Counted from the first letter of the stretch, positions 8,366-17,853 are shown. The stretch: DNA of 64,000 bases from an uncultured Cellvibrio sp. (GCA_937958105.1 CALFXJ010000012.1:1-64000), one strand, 5' to 3'. Notes: generated by a model not told the origin, from the letters alone. Made by a program: numbers and translations.

Positions 8366-9154
8366 TTACGCGAAGCGCGAGAAATCCGGTGCACGTTTTT
8401 CGAAGAAAGCCATCACAGCTTCCTTGCATTCGTCCGATCCCAATCCCTCTGCAAACCCGATAAATTCCGCCGCAATGGCAGCATCCACGGCGGGCTGCTG
8501 AGCCTGTTTCAGCAAGGCTTTGGTACGGCGTACCGCCGCCGGGGGCTTCTGCGCGAGACGTTGCGCCTGTGTTGCTGCGTGCAGATCCAGCCCTGCATCA
8601 TCGATTACTGCTGTGACCAGATTCCATTGAAATGCCTGTTCTGCGGAGAAGGGTTCCCCCAGCAGCAATAATTCGCTGGCTCTGACGTGGCCGAGCATGG
8701 AGGGTAAGAGGTAACTGGCCGCATACTCGGGGCATAACCCCAGGTTGACAAAAGGTAACTGCAGGCGGGCGGTATCCGAAGCGTAGACCAGATCGCAATG
8801 CAGCAGCATAGTGGTGCCGATACCGATAGCCGGACCCCGCACCGCCGCGAGCACGGGTTTTGCGGCCCGCTGCAGGGCGCGCATAAAGCGAACCACAGGA
8901 TGGTTCTCGTGGATTTCCGGCTCATTCATGAAGTCCACCAGATCATTGCCGCTGGTGAAGCATTCTCCCGCACCGGTAATAAGGATTACCCGGACCTCAT
9001 CATTCTGGTCGGCCTCCTGCAGTGCCGCAGCCGCAGCCGCGTACATGGCCAGTGACAACGCGTTTTTGCGCTCCGGCCGGTTGAAGCGCAAGGTCAGCAC
9101 GCGATCATGCAGATTAACATCCAGTTGCGGGCAGTCGCTGGCAATGCTGGTCAT
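8366..9154 (-). CDS. Enoyl-CoA hydratase/isomerase family protein, probably delta3-delta2-enoyl-CoA isomerase
   Basis: A 262-residue crotonase-fold protein. The oxyanion-hole segments are RNALS-like (ERKNALSLAMY) and the GPAIGIG region. Hydratases need two glutamates. Here the first position reads GTTMLLHCD with no glutamate, while the second is kept in LGLCPEYAASYLLP, resembling the single-Glu isomerases (ECI2-like, SPEGCSS). I infer that it shifts cis/trans-3-enoyl-CoA to trans-2-enoyl-CoA. Together with the downstream dienoyl-CoA reductase it would let unsaturated fatty acids enter beta-oxidation. It starts 155 bases from the divergent argS. Confidence 0.8.
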   Translation of the reverse strand: MTSIASDCPQLDVNLHDRVLTLRFNRPERKNALSLAMYAAAAAALQEADQNDEVRVILITGAGECFTSGNDLVDFMNEPEIHENHPVVRFMRALQRAAKPVLAAVRGPAIGIGTTMLLHCDLVYASDTARLQLPFVNLGLCPEYAASYLLPSMLGHVRASELLLLGEPFSAEQAFQWNLVTAVIDDAGLDLHAATQAQRLAQKPPAAVRRTKALLKQAQQPAVDAAIAAEFIGFAEGLGSDECKEAVMAFFEKRAPDFSRFA

Positions 9155-9242
9155 AAAGATTCTCCCTGAACATTATGGTGAAGAGTCATGAGTATAGTGC
9201 GGTAAGCAAGGTCTTTGTGCGACGCAGGCGCAAAACCGATAG

Positions 9243-9272
9243 ATGACACCCTCCAAGTGCCACAGGTACAAT
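9243..9272 (+). promoter_or_regulatory. Probable sigma-70 promoter of argS
   Basis: ATGACA (9243-9248) and TACAAT (9267-9272) each match the -35 and -10 consensus at five of six bases, with an 18-base spacer. The predicted start lies about 30 bases before the argS ATG. Confidence 0.55.
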
Positions 9273-9309
9273 CCCGCCCTGTTTTTCTTTTGCTGACATC
9301 CAGGATGCT

Positions 9310-11049
9310 ATGAATATCCGCGAACTACTGAGTCAAAAAGTCCACCAGGCCATGATTGCCTGTGGCATTCCCGCCGAACTCCCTCCTGTCATCGCCCCCG
9401 GCAAGAAAGCCGGTTTCGGGGATTATCAGGCCAATGGTGCCATGGGCGCTGCCAAAGCGATGGGGACCAACCCCCGCGAGCTGGCGGCACGTATCGTGGC
9501 AGCCCTCGACCTCGACGATATTGCCGCCAAGGTGGAGATCGCTGGTCCCGGGTTTATCAACATTGACCTCAGGCCTGAGTGGCTGGGGCAGCAGGTGGCG
9601 GCAGCAGAGGCCGACCCGCGCCTCAAGGTGGCTCCGACGGAATCTCCACAGACCGTAGTGATCGATTACTCCGGCCCCAACCTCGCTAAAGAGATGCACG
9701 TGGGCCACCTGCGCTCCACCATCATCGGTGATGCACTTGCGCGCCTGCTCGAATTCCAGGGCCATAACGTCATCCGCCAGAATCACGTGGGCGACTGGGG
9801 AACGCAGTTTGGAATGCTGATCGCCGAACTTGAGGAACAGCTGGGCAGTAACCGCGAAGCCGGCATGGCCCTGAAAGACCTTGAAGTGTTTTACCAGCAG
9901 GCTAAGAAGCACTTTGACGAAGACGAGAACTTTGCCCGCAAAGCCCGTGAGTATGTCGTGCGTCTGCAGTCCGGCGATGCCGACATCCAGAAACTGTGGC
10001 AACAGTTCAAAGATATTTCGCTGCACCACAGCACCGAGATCTATCAGCAATTGAATGTCACGCTCACCGATGCCGATGTTCGTGGCGAGAGTTTTTATAA
10101 CGCAGACCTGGCACCGCTGGTGAAAACCCTGCAGGACCAGGGGCTGGCCGTGGAGAGCGATGGTGCTCAGGTCGTGTTTCTGGCTGAGCTGGCGGATAAG
10201 GATGGCAATCCTTCACCGGTCATCATTCAGAAACAGGGCGGCGGCTTTCTGTACGCGACCACCGACCTTGCGGCCCTGCGCTATCGGGTAAAAACCCTAC
10301 AGGCCGGGCGCATCATGTACTTTATCGACGCGCGCCAGTCGCTCCACATGCAACAGGTGTTTACCATCGCCCGCAAAGCCGGTTTTGTCGGTGATGATGT
10401 CAGCCTGGAGCACCTGGCGTTCGGCACCATGATGGGTTCCGATGGCAAGCCGTTCAAGACCCGTACCGGCGGTACGGTCAAGCTGGCGGAGCTGTTGACC
10501 GAAGCGGTTGAACGCGCTGCGGCCCTGGTGAAGGAAAAAAACCCATCATTGGAAGACGCAGAGATCAAGGAGATTTCCCGCAAGGTAGGCATAGGCGCGG
10601 TGAAGTATGCAGATCTGAGCAAGACCCGCACCAACGACTACATTTTCAACTGGGACGCCATGCTCAGTTTTGACGGCAACACTGCGCCATACTTGCAATA
10701 CGCTTACACCCGCGTGCAAAGCATCTTCCGTAAAGCCGGGATTACACCGGGCGCCCTGACAGACAACATCATCATCGGTACCGAGCAGGAAAAAGTGCTT
10801 GGCATCAAACTGCTGCAGTTCAGTGAAGTGTTGGATCAGGTTGCGCGGGAAGCAATGCCGCACCTGCTGTGCAGTTACCTGTATGACGTCGCCAGTCTGT
10901 ATATGAGCTTCTACGAAGCCTGTCCGATCCTGAAGGAAGGCGTTGAAGAAGATCTGCGCAACAGCCGTCTGCGTTTGTGTCACCTGGTAGCCCAGACTAT
11001 TGAGAGAGGTCTGGATTTACTGGGAATCGAGGTGATGGACAAGATGTAA
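9310..11049 (+). CDS. argS: Arginyl-tRNA synthetase
   Basis: A 579-residue class I aminoacyl-tRNA synthetase that charges tRNA-Arg. It has the N-terminal Add1 domain (about residues 1-90), the HIGH-type motif HVGHLRS at residues 130-136, the substrate-site segment PNLAKEMHVGH, the MMGSDGKPFKTRTGG loop in place of KMSKS, and the DALR anticodon-binding domain at the C terminus. Length is normal for bacterial ArgS. A good promoter precedes it. Confidence 0.97.
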   Translation: MNIRELLSQKVHQAMIACGIPAELPPVIAPGKKAGFGDYQANGAMGAAKAMGTNPRELAARIVAALDLDDIAAKVEIAGPGFINIDLRPEWLGQQVAAAEADPRLKVAPTESPQTVVIDYSGPNLAKEMHVGHLRSTIIGDALARLLEFQGHNVIRQNHVGDWGTQFGMLIAELEEQLGSNREAGMALKDLEVFYQQAKKHFDEDENFARKAREYVVRLQSGDADIQKLWQQFKDISLHHSTEIYQQLNVTLTDADVRGESFYNADLAPLVKTLQDQGLAVESDGAQVVFLAELADKDGNPSPVIIQKQGGGFLYATTDLAALRYRVKTLQAGRIMYFIDARQSLHMQQVFTIARKAGFVGDDVSLEHLAFGTMMGSDGKPFKTRTGGTVKLAELLTEAVERAAALVKEKNPSLEDAEIKEISRKVGIGAVKYADLSKTRTNDYIFNWDAMLSFDGNTAPYLQYAYTRVQSIFRKAGITPGALTDNIIIGTEQEKVLGIKLLQFSEVLDQVAREAMPHLLCSYLYDVASLYMSFYEACPILKEGVEEDLRNSRLRLCHLVAQTIERGLDLLGIEVMDKM

Positions 11050-11082
11050 GCCTCATGCTTTAAAAAATATGAGAGAGAAAAA

Positions 11083-11116
11083 CCGGAGCAGGCATAACAA
11101 TAATTCCTTGCTCCGG
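11083..11116 (-). terminator. Terminator-like hairpin pointing to the minus strand
   Basis: CCGGAGCA (11083-11090) pairs with TGCTCCGG (11109-11116). Read on the minus strand the stem is followed by TTTTTC, the classic terminator form; on the plus strand it is preceded by A residues and followed by few T. It lies after argS, where a plus-strand terminator would be expected, so its orientation is odd. Confidence 0.45.
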
Positions 11117-11152
11117 CGCTAAAAAAATCAACCAACCTGAGAGTACGCAACC

Positions 11153-12070
11153 ATGAAAATAATAATTGGTGTACTGACTCTGGCGCTGGCTGCTCTGGGG
11201 CTGCGCTATGTCGATCTATATCTGGACCATACTGCCCTGCAGGATGAGCTGACACATAAAGAACAGCTGCACGTACAAGAACTGGAAGAGCAGAAACAGG
11301 CGTATGTGCGGCAGATTGAAAACCTCGAACAGTTTCTCGTGTTCAACCATACAACCAACACCTCGCCACAAACCGGCCCGCTTAGCCGCAGCACGGCCTC
11401 CAGTACGGTGGATGGCTCCACCAGCCTGCAGTCTTTTGCCGAGATCCGCGACTCAAGTCTTACCCGCGCGGTGGATCAGAAATATGCGATTATCTTTCCC
11501 GGCCTTTCACTGCCCCGCGCTGATGAAGACAAGCTGCGTCAGTTACTGATCGACCGCGAACGCGTCCTGGGCACCAGTACAGTGGGCTATCACTCCAGTC
11601 AGAAAGAGATTGAGGAAAGTATCCGACAGCAGCAGGAACTGATTGCTGAAATCGATGGCCGCATTGCCGACCTGCTCGGCCCCGAGGATGCGCAGCAATA
11701 CGAACTGCTGAAAGATTCCAGCTACGAACAGTACCAGATGAACAGCTTCTATGAGCAGCTCGGAGGACGGGTTGATGTGAGTGCGGATAACCAGCGCGCG
11801 CTGCTCATGACCAAGCTGGAGCATAAGCAGAACTTCAACCGGCAGTTACAGGAAGCCACTGCTTACCTCGAAAATGCATCTGCAGAAGAACGCAGCGCCG
11901 CGGAAAGAAAAATGCAGGAGGCGCTGAATCAATACAAAGAAAATTATCTGCGCGAGGCCCGCTCACTGCTGACGGATGAACAGTTCAGCGTGCTTAGTGA
12001 ATACGAGCAGATGCAGTTTGAAGAGATGTGGAGCAGTCTGGAGGCAGGCTGGCGCGCGCAGGCCCAATAG
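11153..12070 (+). CDS. Membrane-anchored coiled-coil protein, unknown function
   Basis: A 305-residue protein with one N-terminal hydrophobic segment (about residues 1-22, possibly an uncleaved anchor). A short heptad stretch (about 28-60) follows, then a Ser/Thr-rich low-complexity link (about 65-95) and a long, charged, helical region with repeated Gln/Glu to the end. I recognise no catalytic motif. The body is expected to lie in the periplasm. It follows argS at about 100 bases and converges on the yqcC-like gene with only 14 bases between the stops. Confidence 0.6.
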   Translation: MKIIIGVLTLALAALGLRYVDLYLDHTALQDELTHKEQLHVQELEEQKQAYVRQIENLEQFLVFNHTTNTSPQTGPLSRSTASSTVDGSTSLQSFAEIRDSSLTRAVDQKYAIIFPGLSLPRADEDKLRQLLIDRERVLGTSTVGYHSSQKEIEESIRQQQELIAEIDGRIADLLGPEDAQQYELLKDSSYEQYQMNSFYEQLGGRVDVSADNQRALLMTKLEHKQNFNRQLQEATAYLENASAEERSAAERKMQEALNQYKENYLREARSLLTDEQFSVLSEYEQMQFEEMWSSLEAGWRAQAQ

Positions 12071-12084
12071 CCTGCGCAACAACA

Positions 12085-12405
12085 TTATCGGGTCAGCAGT
12101 ACATCAATACGGCGCAGATGGTTGATGAGGTTGCCGCTGTTCAACCCCAGCGGATGAAAATATTCCTCAGCCATAGGCGCCACACCGCAGTTATCGGGCA
12201 GCTCGGCACCGGCGTTGATCATTTCGTAAAGACGTGGAAGAAAAATAAACTGCAACCACTGCGCAAACGTCAGCGTATCCACCGCAAAAGGTTGCACACT
12301 GGCGAGTGCTTCAGCTGAGGGCGGCTCAGCCTCCCACAGGCGCAGCTCGCGCAATTCTTTTTCAACATCGATAAGAATTTCTGCCAGAGCGATGTGTTGA
12401 CTCAT
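12085..12405 (-). CDS. YqcC-family protein (DUF446)
   Basis: A 106-residue protein matching the YqcC family: an N-terminal helix with LIDVEKELRELRLW, the central FAVDTLTFAQWLQFIFLPR and the C-terminal PNCGV-like segment (PDNCGVAPMAEEYF). The family is small, soluble and of unknown function. It lies 36 bases downstream of dinG on the same strand and may be co-transcribed with it. GGA before the ATG serves as ribosome binding site. Confidence 0.85.
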   Translation of the reverse strand: MSQHIALAEILIDVEKELRELRLWEAEPPSAEALASVQPFAVDTLTFAQWLQFIFLPRLYEMINAGAELPDNCGVAPMAEEYFHPLGLNSGNLINHLRRIDVLLTR

Positions 12406-12441
12406 AAGGGGTTCCTTTCTTGCGACTTCAGCAACCGCCGG

Positions 12442-14568
12442 TCAGCGGTGCACGACCTGGGTAAAGGGCGGCAATGAATTCAGGATGGCCTTACCGTAAC
12501 GCTTGGTAATGATACGGCGATCAAGCAGGGTAATCCGCCCTGTATCGGTTTCGGTGCGCAGCAGACGCCCACAGGCCTGCACCAGCTTCAGCGATGCATC
12601 CGGCACCGTGATTTCCATGAACGGATTACCGCCCCGCGCTTCTACCCACTCCGACAATGCCGCTTCGATCGGATCATCGGGAACCGCAAACGGCAGTTTG
12701 GCGATGATCACATGACGACAATAATCACCGGGCAAATCCACGCCTTCCGCGAAACTGGCAAGCCCGAACAGTACACTGCCCTCTCCGTCATCGACGCGTT
12801 TGCGATGCTGTATCAGCATCTCCTGCTTGGAACTGTCGCCTTGTACGAGGATGCGCACCCGCCAGCTCTCTGGCAGAGCCTCGTAGACATCCAGCATCTG
12901 GCGACGGGACGAGAACAACACCAGAGTTGCCTCATCTTTGTCGAGCAATTTCGGTAAATGTTCAATCAGTGAGAGGGTATGAGCATCAGCATTACTCGCA
13001 TCCACTGCGCAGGTGGGAATCTCCAGCGTAGCGCGGGAGAAATCGAAAGGGCTTGGAACCACCTGATAATTGCTGTCCACCGGTGTGCCCGCCCGCATGC
13101 GGTAACGATCAAAGCGCCCAAGCGCAGTGACGGTGGCGGACGTCACCACCGCACCACAGCATTTTTCCCACAAACCATACTCCAGCGTGCGCGCCGCCAG
13201 GATAGGACTTGAGCAGACTTCAATGTCCATTGAGCCGGTATAGTCCACCGGGGTCAGCCAGCGTGCTTTAGGAACACTGGTGGTTCCATCCGGCGCGGCA
13301 TAACTGGACCAGAGTTCGCGATTGGCTTCCGCCCGCGCCTGCCAGGTACCTACAACCGGAAAATGATTTTCAAGATCCACCTTGGGCACCGGACAATGCG
13401 GATCTTCCATCGCCTCGTTCAGCTCCTCGCTCATCTTGGCAAGCAGTTCCGCCAGACGGCTGAAGCTGCGCTGCAGCTCCACCGCAGGAAGCAGCAGATC
13501 CTGGGGCACTACACCACCGGGAAAACGATAATGAGACTGACGATCATCAAAAGCGATGGTCTGGGCCAGCGCTTCCAGCTGGGGATAGAGGCGATCCAGT
13601 TCCTGTTTGCAGTCCATCAAGGCCGCAGGCAGCTGTTCCGCGTAGCGATCCACGTTACCCGCACCGCTGATGTTGCCCAGCATCGCACCCAGGGCCTTGT
13701 TGCATTGATCCAGCCATTTGCTGGTCGACAAGACTCGGCTGTGGTGAGAGAAGTGCGACAGGGCTTTCTGCGGCAGGTGATGCCCTTCATCGAAGACGTA
13801 GATGGTGTCTGCCGGATCAGGCAGCACCGCACCGCCTCCCAGCGCCAGATCAGCGAGTACCAGGTCGTGATTGGTAACGATGCAGTCCACATTGTGCAGC
13901 GAATCGCGCGCGCGGAAAAAACTGCAGGAAGAAACATTGGAGCAGCGCCGCCCGGTGCACTGGCGATGGTCGGTGGTGATGATCTGCCACTCGTGTTGTT
14001 CGAGCGCCTGGGGCCAGGTGTCCCGCTCGCCATTCCAGCGGTTACCGGCGAGGGCTTCCATCATGGATTGATACAGTTTGATGTCCTGCGCGGTAATACT
14101 CGGCAGCTCGTCTTCGTACAAGGCCCGCGTGGGATTCATACCGCTTTCGTATTCCGCCAGCAGATTATCCAGCTTGCTCAGGCACAGATAGCGCCCCCGC
14201 CCTTTGGCCAGTGCGAAACTGAAAGATAAGCCGCTGTGACGCAGCAGCTCAGGCAGGTCTTTATTGACGATCTGTTCCTGCAGAGCCACGGTGGCCGTGG
14301 ACACCACCAGCTTTTTGCCCATGGATTTGGCAATGGCGAGAGCGGGCAGCAGATAAGCAACGGTCTTTCCCGTCCCGGTTCCCGCCTCAACCACACAGAT
14401 GTGCCCGGAGGTTGTGCGACGATTTTCGTCATCCAGCTCAATGGCGCCCAGTGTCCGCGCAATCTCCGCGATCATCAGCTTCTGGCCGTAACGCGACTTC
14501 ATGCCCTTGCTCTCTAGAAACTGGCTGTAAGCGCGCTGGATCTGTTGCTTGAGCTGGTCGGTTAACAT
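12442..14568 (-). CDS. dinG: ATP-dependent DNA helicase DinG
   Basis: A 708-residue XPD-like superfamily 2 helicase that unwinds R-loops, D-loops and forks 5' to 3'. Visible are Walker A EAGTGTGKT, the four-cysteine iron-sulfur cluster region around CTGRRCSNVSSC, a DEAH-type box read as DEGHH, and C-terminal motifs FGLASFAEGVDLPG and QACGRLLRT. I placed the start at the ATG at 14568; an upstream in-frame TTG at 14595 would add nine residues absent from typical DinG. It is preceded by the acyltransferase gene and followed by the yqcC-like gene. Confidence 0.93.
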   Translation of the reverse strand: MLTDQLKQQIQRAYSQFLESKGMKSRYGQKLMIAEIARTLGAIELDDENRRTTSGHICVVEAGTGTGKTVAYLLPALAIAKSMGKKLVVSTATVALQEQIVNKDLPELLRHSGLSFSFALAKGRGRYLCLSKLDNLLAEYESGMNPTRALYEDELPSITAQDIKLYQSMMEALAGNRWNGERDTWPQALEQHEWQIITTDHRQCTGRRCSNVSSCSFFRARDSLHNVDCIVTNHDLVLADLALGGGAVLPDPADTIYVFDEGHHLPQKALSHFSHHSRVLSTSKWLDQCNKALGAMLGNISGAGNVDRYAEQLPAALMDCKQELDRLYPQLEALAQTIAFDDRQSHYRFPGGVVPQDLLLPAVELQRSFSRLAELLAKMSEELNEAMEDPHCPVPKVDLENHFPVVGTWQARAEANRELWSSYAAPDGTTSVPKARWLTPVDYTGSMDIEVCSSPILAARTLEYGLWEKCCGAVVTSATVTALGRFDRYRMRAGTPVDSNYQVVPSPFDFSRATLEIPTCAVDASNADAHTLSLIEHLPKLLDKDEATLVLFSSRRQMLDVYEALPESWRVRILVQGDSSKQEMLIQHRKRVDDGEGSVLFGLASFAEGVDLPGDYCRHVIIAKLPFAVPDDPIEAALSEWVEARGGNPFMEITVPDASLKLVQACGRLLRTETDTGRITLLDRRIITKRYGKAILNSLPPFTQVVHR

Positions 14569-14625
14569 GCATCTGGCCAAAAAGTAAAAAATCAATGCAC
14601 ACGCTGCTTAACGCGTGCAGAAAAA

Positions 14626-15777
14626 TTAATCCTGCAGCTTACTCAGTACCGGGTTGGCGTACATCGCTAATACCAGCTCGCGATATTCCGCCGGAACCGC
14701 CTGAATACGCGCTTCAAACTGCTGCCGTTTCTCTGCGAGTTTTTCCGGTACAAAGGGAATATTTTTTTCGGTGTAGTTCACCTTCGGTGTTTTGCCATGC
14801 AGCATTTCGTAGGCAAAACAATTACTGCTGTGCAGGACATAATTGCTGAGTACCTGACGGTCAATCTCAGCAACCACTTCGTCAGTATCCATGTAATTAC
14901 CGTGGAGCACTTCGCCAAAGGCGACGTGGACGTGGCCTTTCTGTCCGGCAATGCCCATGGCGATACTCTTCACATCTTCATGCTGTTCTTTTTGATAGCT
15001 GCCGCTGGTGCGCTGGTGATAAAGCTCACGCGCCTTGGCCGCATCGCAGGGGTCGAATTCGTAAGAGATTGACACCGGAACAATATTCAGTTGTTTGACG
15101 TAATCACTGAATTCCTGTGTCTTCGGGCGATTGATTGTCAACATGCCGATCACGGCAGAATTGGTTTTATCGTGGCCGTCTTTAGCACGCCCTTCCCGCT
15201 GCGCAATCCAGATATTGCTATTCTCATTCACGATGGAATGATAGATATACGCCGAAAGATGCTTGGCGGCTTTTAATTTTTCCCGGGGTGCTTTTGCCGA
15301 GCGATTCACGATAAAACTTTTGTTCAAACGCATCAGGTCCGATACATAAGGCTTGGTCAGCAGATTGTCGCCAATCGCGATACGCAGGGTGTTGCAGTCT
15401 GAGTGATACAGCGACCAGTTTACAAAGGCAGGGTCCAGTGCGATATCGCGGTGATTGCTGATAAACAGATAAGCCTGCTGTGGATTCAGCCGCTCCAGCC
15501 CAGAGATGGTCAGGGCAGTGGTGGTGCTCCGAATCATGCGGGCCATGTACTTTTCCACCACGTCCTGAAAGCCGTTGACGGAATTGACGCCGGCCAGCTG
15601 CTGGACCAATACGCGCTTGACCAACGGCCGCAACAGACCTCCCGCCCAGCGGTTCAGGCGCGGAAATTTGAGCCGGGTCACTGCATCGACCAGCTCAGGG
15701 TCGGCCAGGATGCGATCAAGCGTCGGGCGAACTTCGTCATCGTGGTACGGGCGGATATCGTCAAATTCTGTGGTCAT
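14626..15777 (-). CDS. 1-acylglycerol-3-phosphate O-acyltransferase family protein
   Basis: A 383-residue protein with the PlsC-type acyltransferase motif NHRDIALD (NHx4D; about residues 108-115) and the later REGRAKDGHD block that binds the glycerol phosphate. It should transfer an acyl group to a glycerophospholipid-like acceptor at the membrane. It is longer than canonical PlsC (about 240) because of extra N- and C-terminal helical regions. This long form is a separate subgroup whose exact substrate I cannot name. It lies upstream of dinG on the minus strand. Confidence 0.82.
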   Translation of the reverse strand: MTTEFDDIRPYHDDEVRPTLDRILADPELVDAVTRLKFPRLNRWAGGLLRPLVKRVLVQQLAGVNSVNGFQDVVEKYMARMIRSTTTALTISGLERLNPQQAYLFISNHRDIALDPAFVNWSLYHSDCNTLRIAIGDNLLTKPYVSDLMRLNKSFIVNRSAKAPREKLKAAKHLSAYIYHSIVNENSNIWIAQREGRAKDGHDKTNSAVIGMLTINRPKTQEFSDYVKQLNIVPVSISYEFDPCDAAKARELYHQRTSGSYQKEQHEDVKSIAMGIAGQKGHVHVAFGEVLHGNYMDTDEVVAEIDRQVLSNYVLHSSNCFAYEMLHGKTPKVNYTEKNIPFVPEKLAEKRQQFEARIQAVPAEYRELVLAMYANPVLSKLQD

Positions 15778-15893
15778 GAAGAGCTATCACTTAAATAACG
15801 GGCATGGGAAGTTTTTACGGCGCCATAAATCCATGGCTTTAAGACGTGTCTTGGACAAAAATAGCCGCACAACATACCGAAAAGAGGTGGAAA

Positions 15894-16328
15894 ATGCCAC
15901 AAGCTAATGACCCTATTCCCCTGAGCGCCCATGGCCAGCCCTGCCCCTGCGGCAGCGGCGCTACGCTGCGCGACTGCTGCCTCTCCCGGCTGATGGGCGA
16001 GCAGCCCGCCCGGACAGCGGAACAGCTGATGCGCTCCCGTTATACCGCCCATGTCTTCGCCCAGATCAGCTACTTGTGGGACACCTGGAGTCCCGCGCAG
16101 CGGCAGCGCAGCAATCCCGCTGAGATACGCGCCTGGGCCACCAGTTGCGACTGGCTGGGCCTGCAGATCCTGGCCACCAAAGCTGGCCAGCCAAACGACA
16201 GTGAGGGCCAGGTCACGTTTGTCGCCCTCTTTCGTCAGGACGGCCAGCTGCACCAACACCATGAAGTCTCCCTGTTTCGGCAGGTAATGGGCCGCTGGTT
16301 CTATGTAGATCATGTGTCTGCTGAATGA
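15894..16328 (+). CDS. YchJ-family protein with SEC-C motif
   Basis: A 144-residue protein. The N terminus has a zinc-binding SEC-C-like motif, PCPCGSGATLRDCC, followed by the family segment MRSRYTAHV and a C-terminal alpha/beta domain ending in GRWFYVDH. The start at 15894 is set by GAGG six bases upstream. Its function is unknown beyond likely zinc binding. It is transcribed divergently from the acyltransferase. Confidence 0.85.
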   Translation: MPQANDPIPLSAHGQPCPCGSGATLRDCCLSRLMGEQPARTAEQLMRSRYTAHVFAQISYLWDTWSPAQRQRSNPAEIRAWATSCDWLGLQILATKAGQPNDSEGQVTFVALFRQDGQLHQHHEVSLFRQVMGRWFYVDHVSAE

Positions 16329-16540
16329 GTCGCCACAGTCGATGTGACCCAGCCTACGCTCTTACCATAAACTGAACGGCGGCAGGTAATGATTATCGAC
16401 TCCCGCTTCGCTGCCCCCTAAGATTAACTTCCATCAGTAAAATTCTGCGTGGCGCGAAAAAGCGACTAGACTAGTGCTTATAAAAGATCTGGCGCGATAA
16501 TCAGCGGCAGGCAACTCTAATCGGGTAGACATCAATATTC

Positions 16541-17821
16541 ATGAAGATCCTGTTGGTGGAAGACAGCGCGACCCTGCGCCATGCCATGAGTCATTACATC
16601 ACTGACGCGGGCCATACCCCGCTGATAGCCAGAAGCGGCGAGGAAGCCCTGCAACTGCTGGAAGACACGCCGGTAGACATGATCATCATGGACGTGGAGA
16701 TGCCCGGCCTTAACGGATTTGAAACCACCCGCCTGATCCGCGAGTGGCTTGGCGGCCACTGGATTCCCATTATCTTTGTCACCGGCCGCAATGAGGATGA
16801 AAGCTACCGCGAAGGCATCGAAGCCGGTGGCGATGATTACCTGATCAAGCCCGTGAGCTATATGATCATCAAGGCCAAGATCCGCGCCATGGAACGGATC
16901 GCCGAGATGCGCGACCAGCTGAACCGCCTCAATGCCGAGCTGGAAGCCCTGAGCCAGCTGGACAGCCTGACCCAGATCTATAACCGCCGCACCTTCACCG
17001 AGCAGGCAGAACAGCAATGGATCGTCGCCACACGCCAGCAGCAGCCCGTGAGCGCGCTGATGATCGACGTTGACCATTTCAAACTCTACAACGATCACTA
17101 TGGCCACCCTGCCGGTGATGCCTGTCTGAAGACCATCACCCAGGCCATCAAAAGCTGCCTGCGGCGCCCGCTGGATCTGCTGGGTCGCTACGGCGGTGAA
17201 GAATTTGTGGTGCTCCTGCCGGAAACCGACAGTGTGGGCGCCTTCCGGGTAGCGGGTTCAATCAATAAAGCGGTAGAGGCACTGGGACTGCAGCACGACG
17301 TGTCTCCTACCTGCGCCGTAGCCACCGTCAGCATCGGTGGCGCCACCTGTACCCGCACCGCGGGGCACAGCCTGGAAGAACTGATCAAATGCGCCGACCG
17401 CGCACTCTATAAAGCCAAACGCAGTGGCCGCAACCGGGCACTGGTCGATGAGGTAGTCATCCACAAGACGGTGTTGATCGTAGACAGCGAGGCCGAAGAT
17501 CTGCACATCGTCACCAGCATGCTGCAGCCCCATTGCAACATCCTGACGGCAGAGGCGCTTGATGAGGGATTGGAGATTGCCTTTGACGTACGGCCTGACG
17601 TGATCCTGATTGATGCCGGCACCGCAGCAGAGGATGACCACCGTTTCTGTCGTCAGCTCGTTCGCAGCGACAAAACCTCGGTCATCCCGGTGGTGCTGAT
17701 TGTTGAGGAAGATGCCCCCGAAGGTGCGATGGCAGAAAAATATCCGGGGGTGCGAGAGTACCTGCGCAAACCCCTGACCGAGAAGAACCTGCTGACCAAA
17801 ATCCAGCAGTTGTTATCCTGA
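16541..17821 (+). CDS. REC-GGDEF-REC diguanylate cyclase response regulator
   Basis: A 426-residue protein. The N-terminal receiver domain (about residues 1-120) has the phospho-acceptor Asp in IIMDVEMPG, the switch Thr in FVTGR and the Lys in LIKPV. The GGDEF domain (about 140-300) has the active motif GGEEF and an inhibitory-site RPLD exactly five residues before it, so it should make c-di-GMP with product inhibition. A second receiver-like domain (about 305-426) keeps Asp in VILIDAG and Lys in YLRKPL but has Val where the switch Thr is expected. No partner kinase is adjacent. Confidence 0.92.
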   Translation: MKILLVEDSATLRHAMSHYITDAGHTPLIARSGEEALQLLEDTPVDMIIMDVEMPGLNGFETTRLIREWLGGHWIPIIFVTGRNEDESYREGIEAGGDDYLIKPVSYMIIKAKIRAMERIAEMRDQLNRLNAELEALSQLDSLTQIYNRRTFTEQAEQQWIVATRQQQPVSALMIDVDHFKLYNDHYGHPAGDACLKTITQAIKSCLRRPLDLLGRYGGEEFVVLLPETDSVGAFRVAGSINKAVEALGLQHDVSPTCAVATVSIGGATCTRTAGHSLEELIKCADRALYKAKRSGRNRALVDEVVIHKTVLIVDSEAEDLHIVTSMLQPHCNILTAEALDEGLEIAFDVRPDVILIDAGTAAEDDHRFCRQLVRSDKTSVIPVVLIVEEDAPEGAMAEKYPGVREYLRKPLTEKNLLTKIQQLLS

Positions 17822-17826
17822 CACTG

Positions 17827-17853
17827 ATCGAGCCGGCGCCCGTCCGGCTCGAT
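17827..17853. terminator. Strong hairpin between convergent genes
   Basis: ATCGAGCCGG (17827-17836) and CCGGCTCGAT (17844-17853) form a perfect 10-bp stem with a 7-base loop between the convergent REC-GGDEF-REC gene and pyrB. The T tract is poor on both strands, so it may be a weak bidirectional terminator or a 3'-end protector. Confidence 0.5.

Noticed and set aside
13363..14229. 288-residue plus-strand frame opposite dinG
   Set aside because: dinG is complete and conserved; the antisense frame has no family features.
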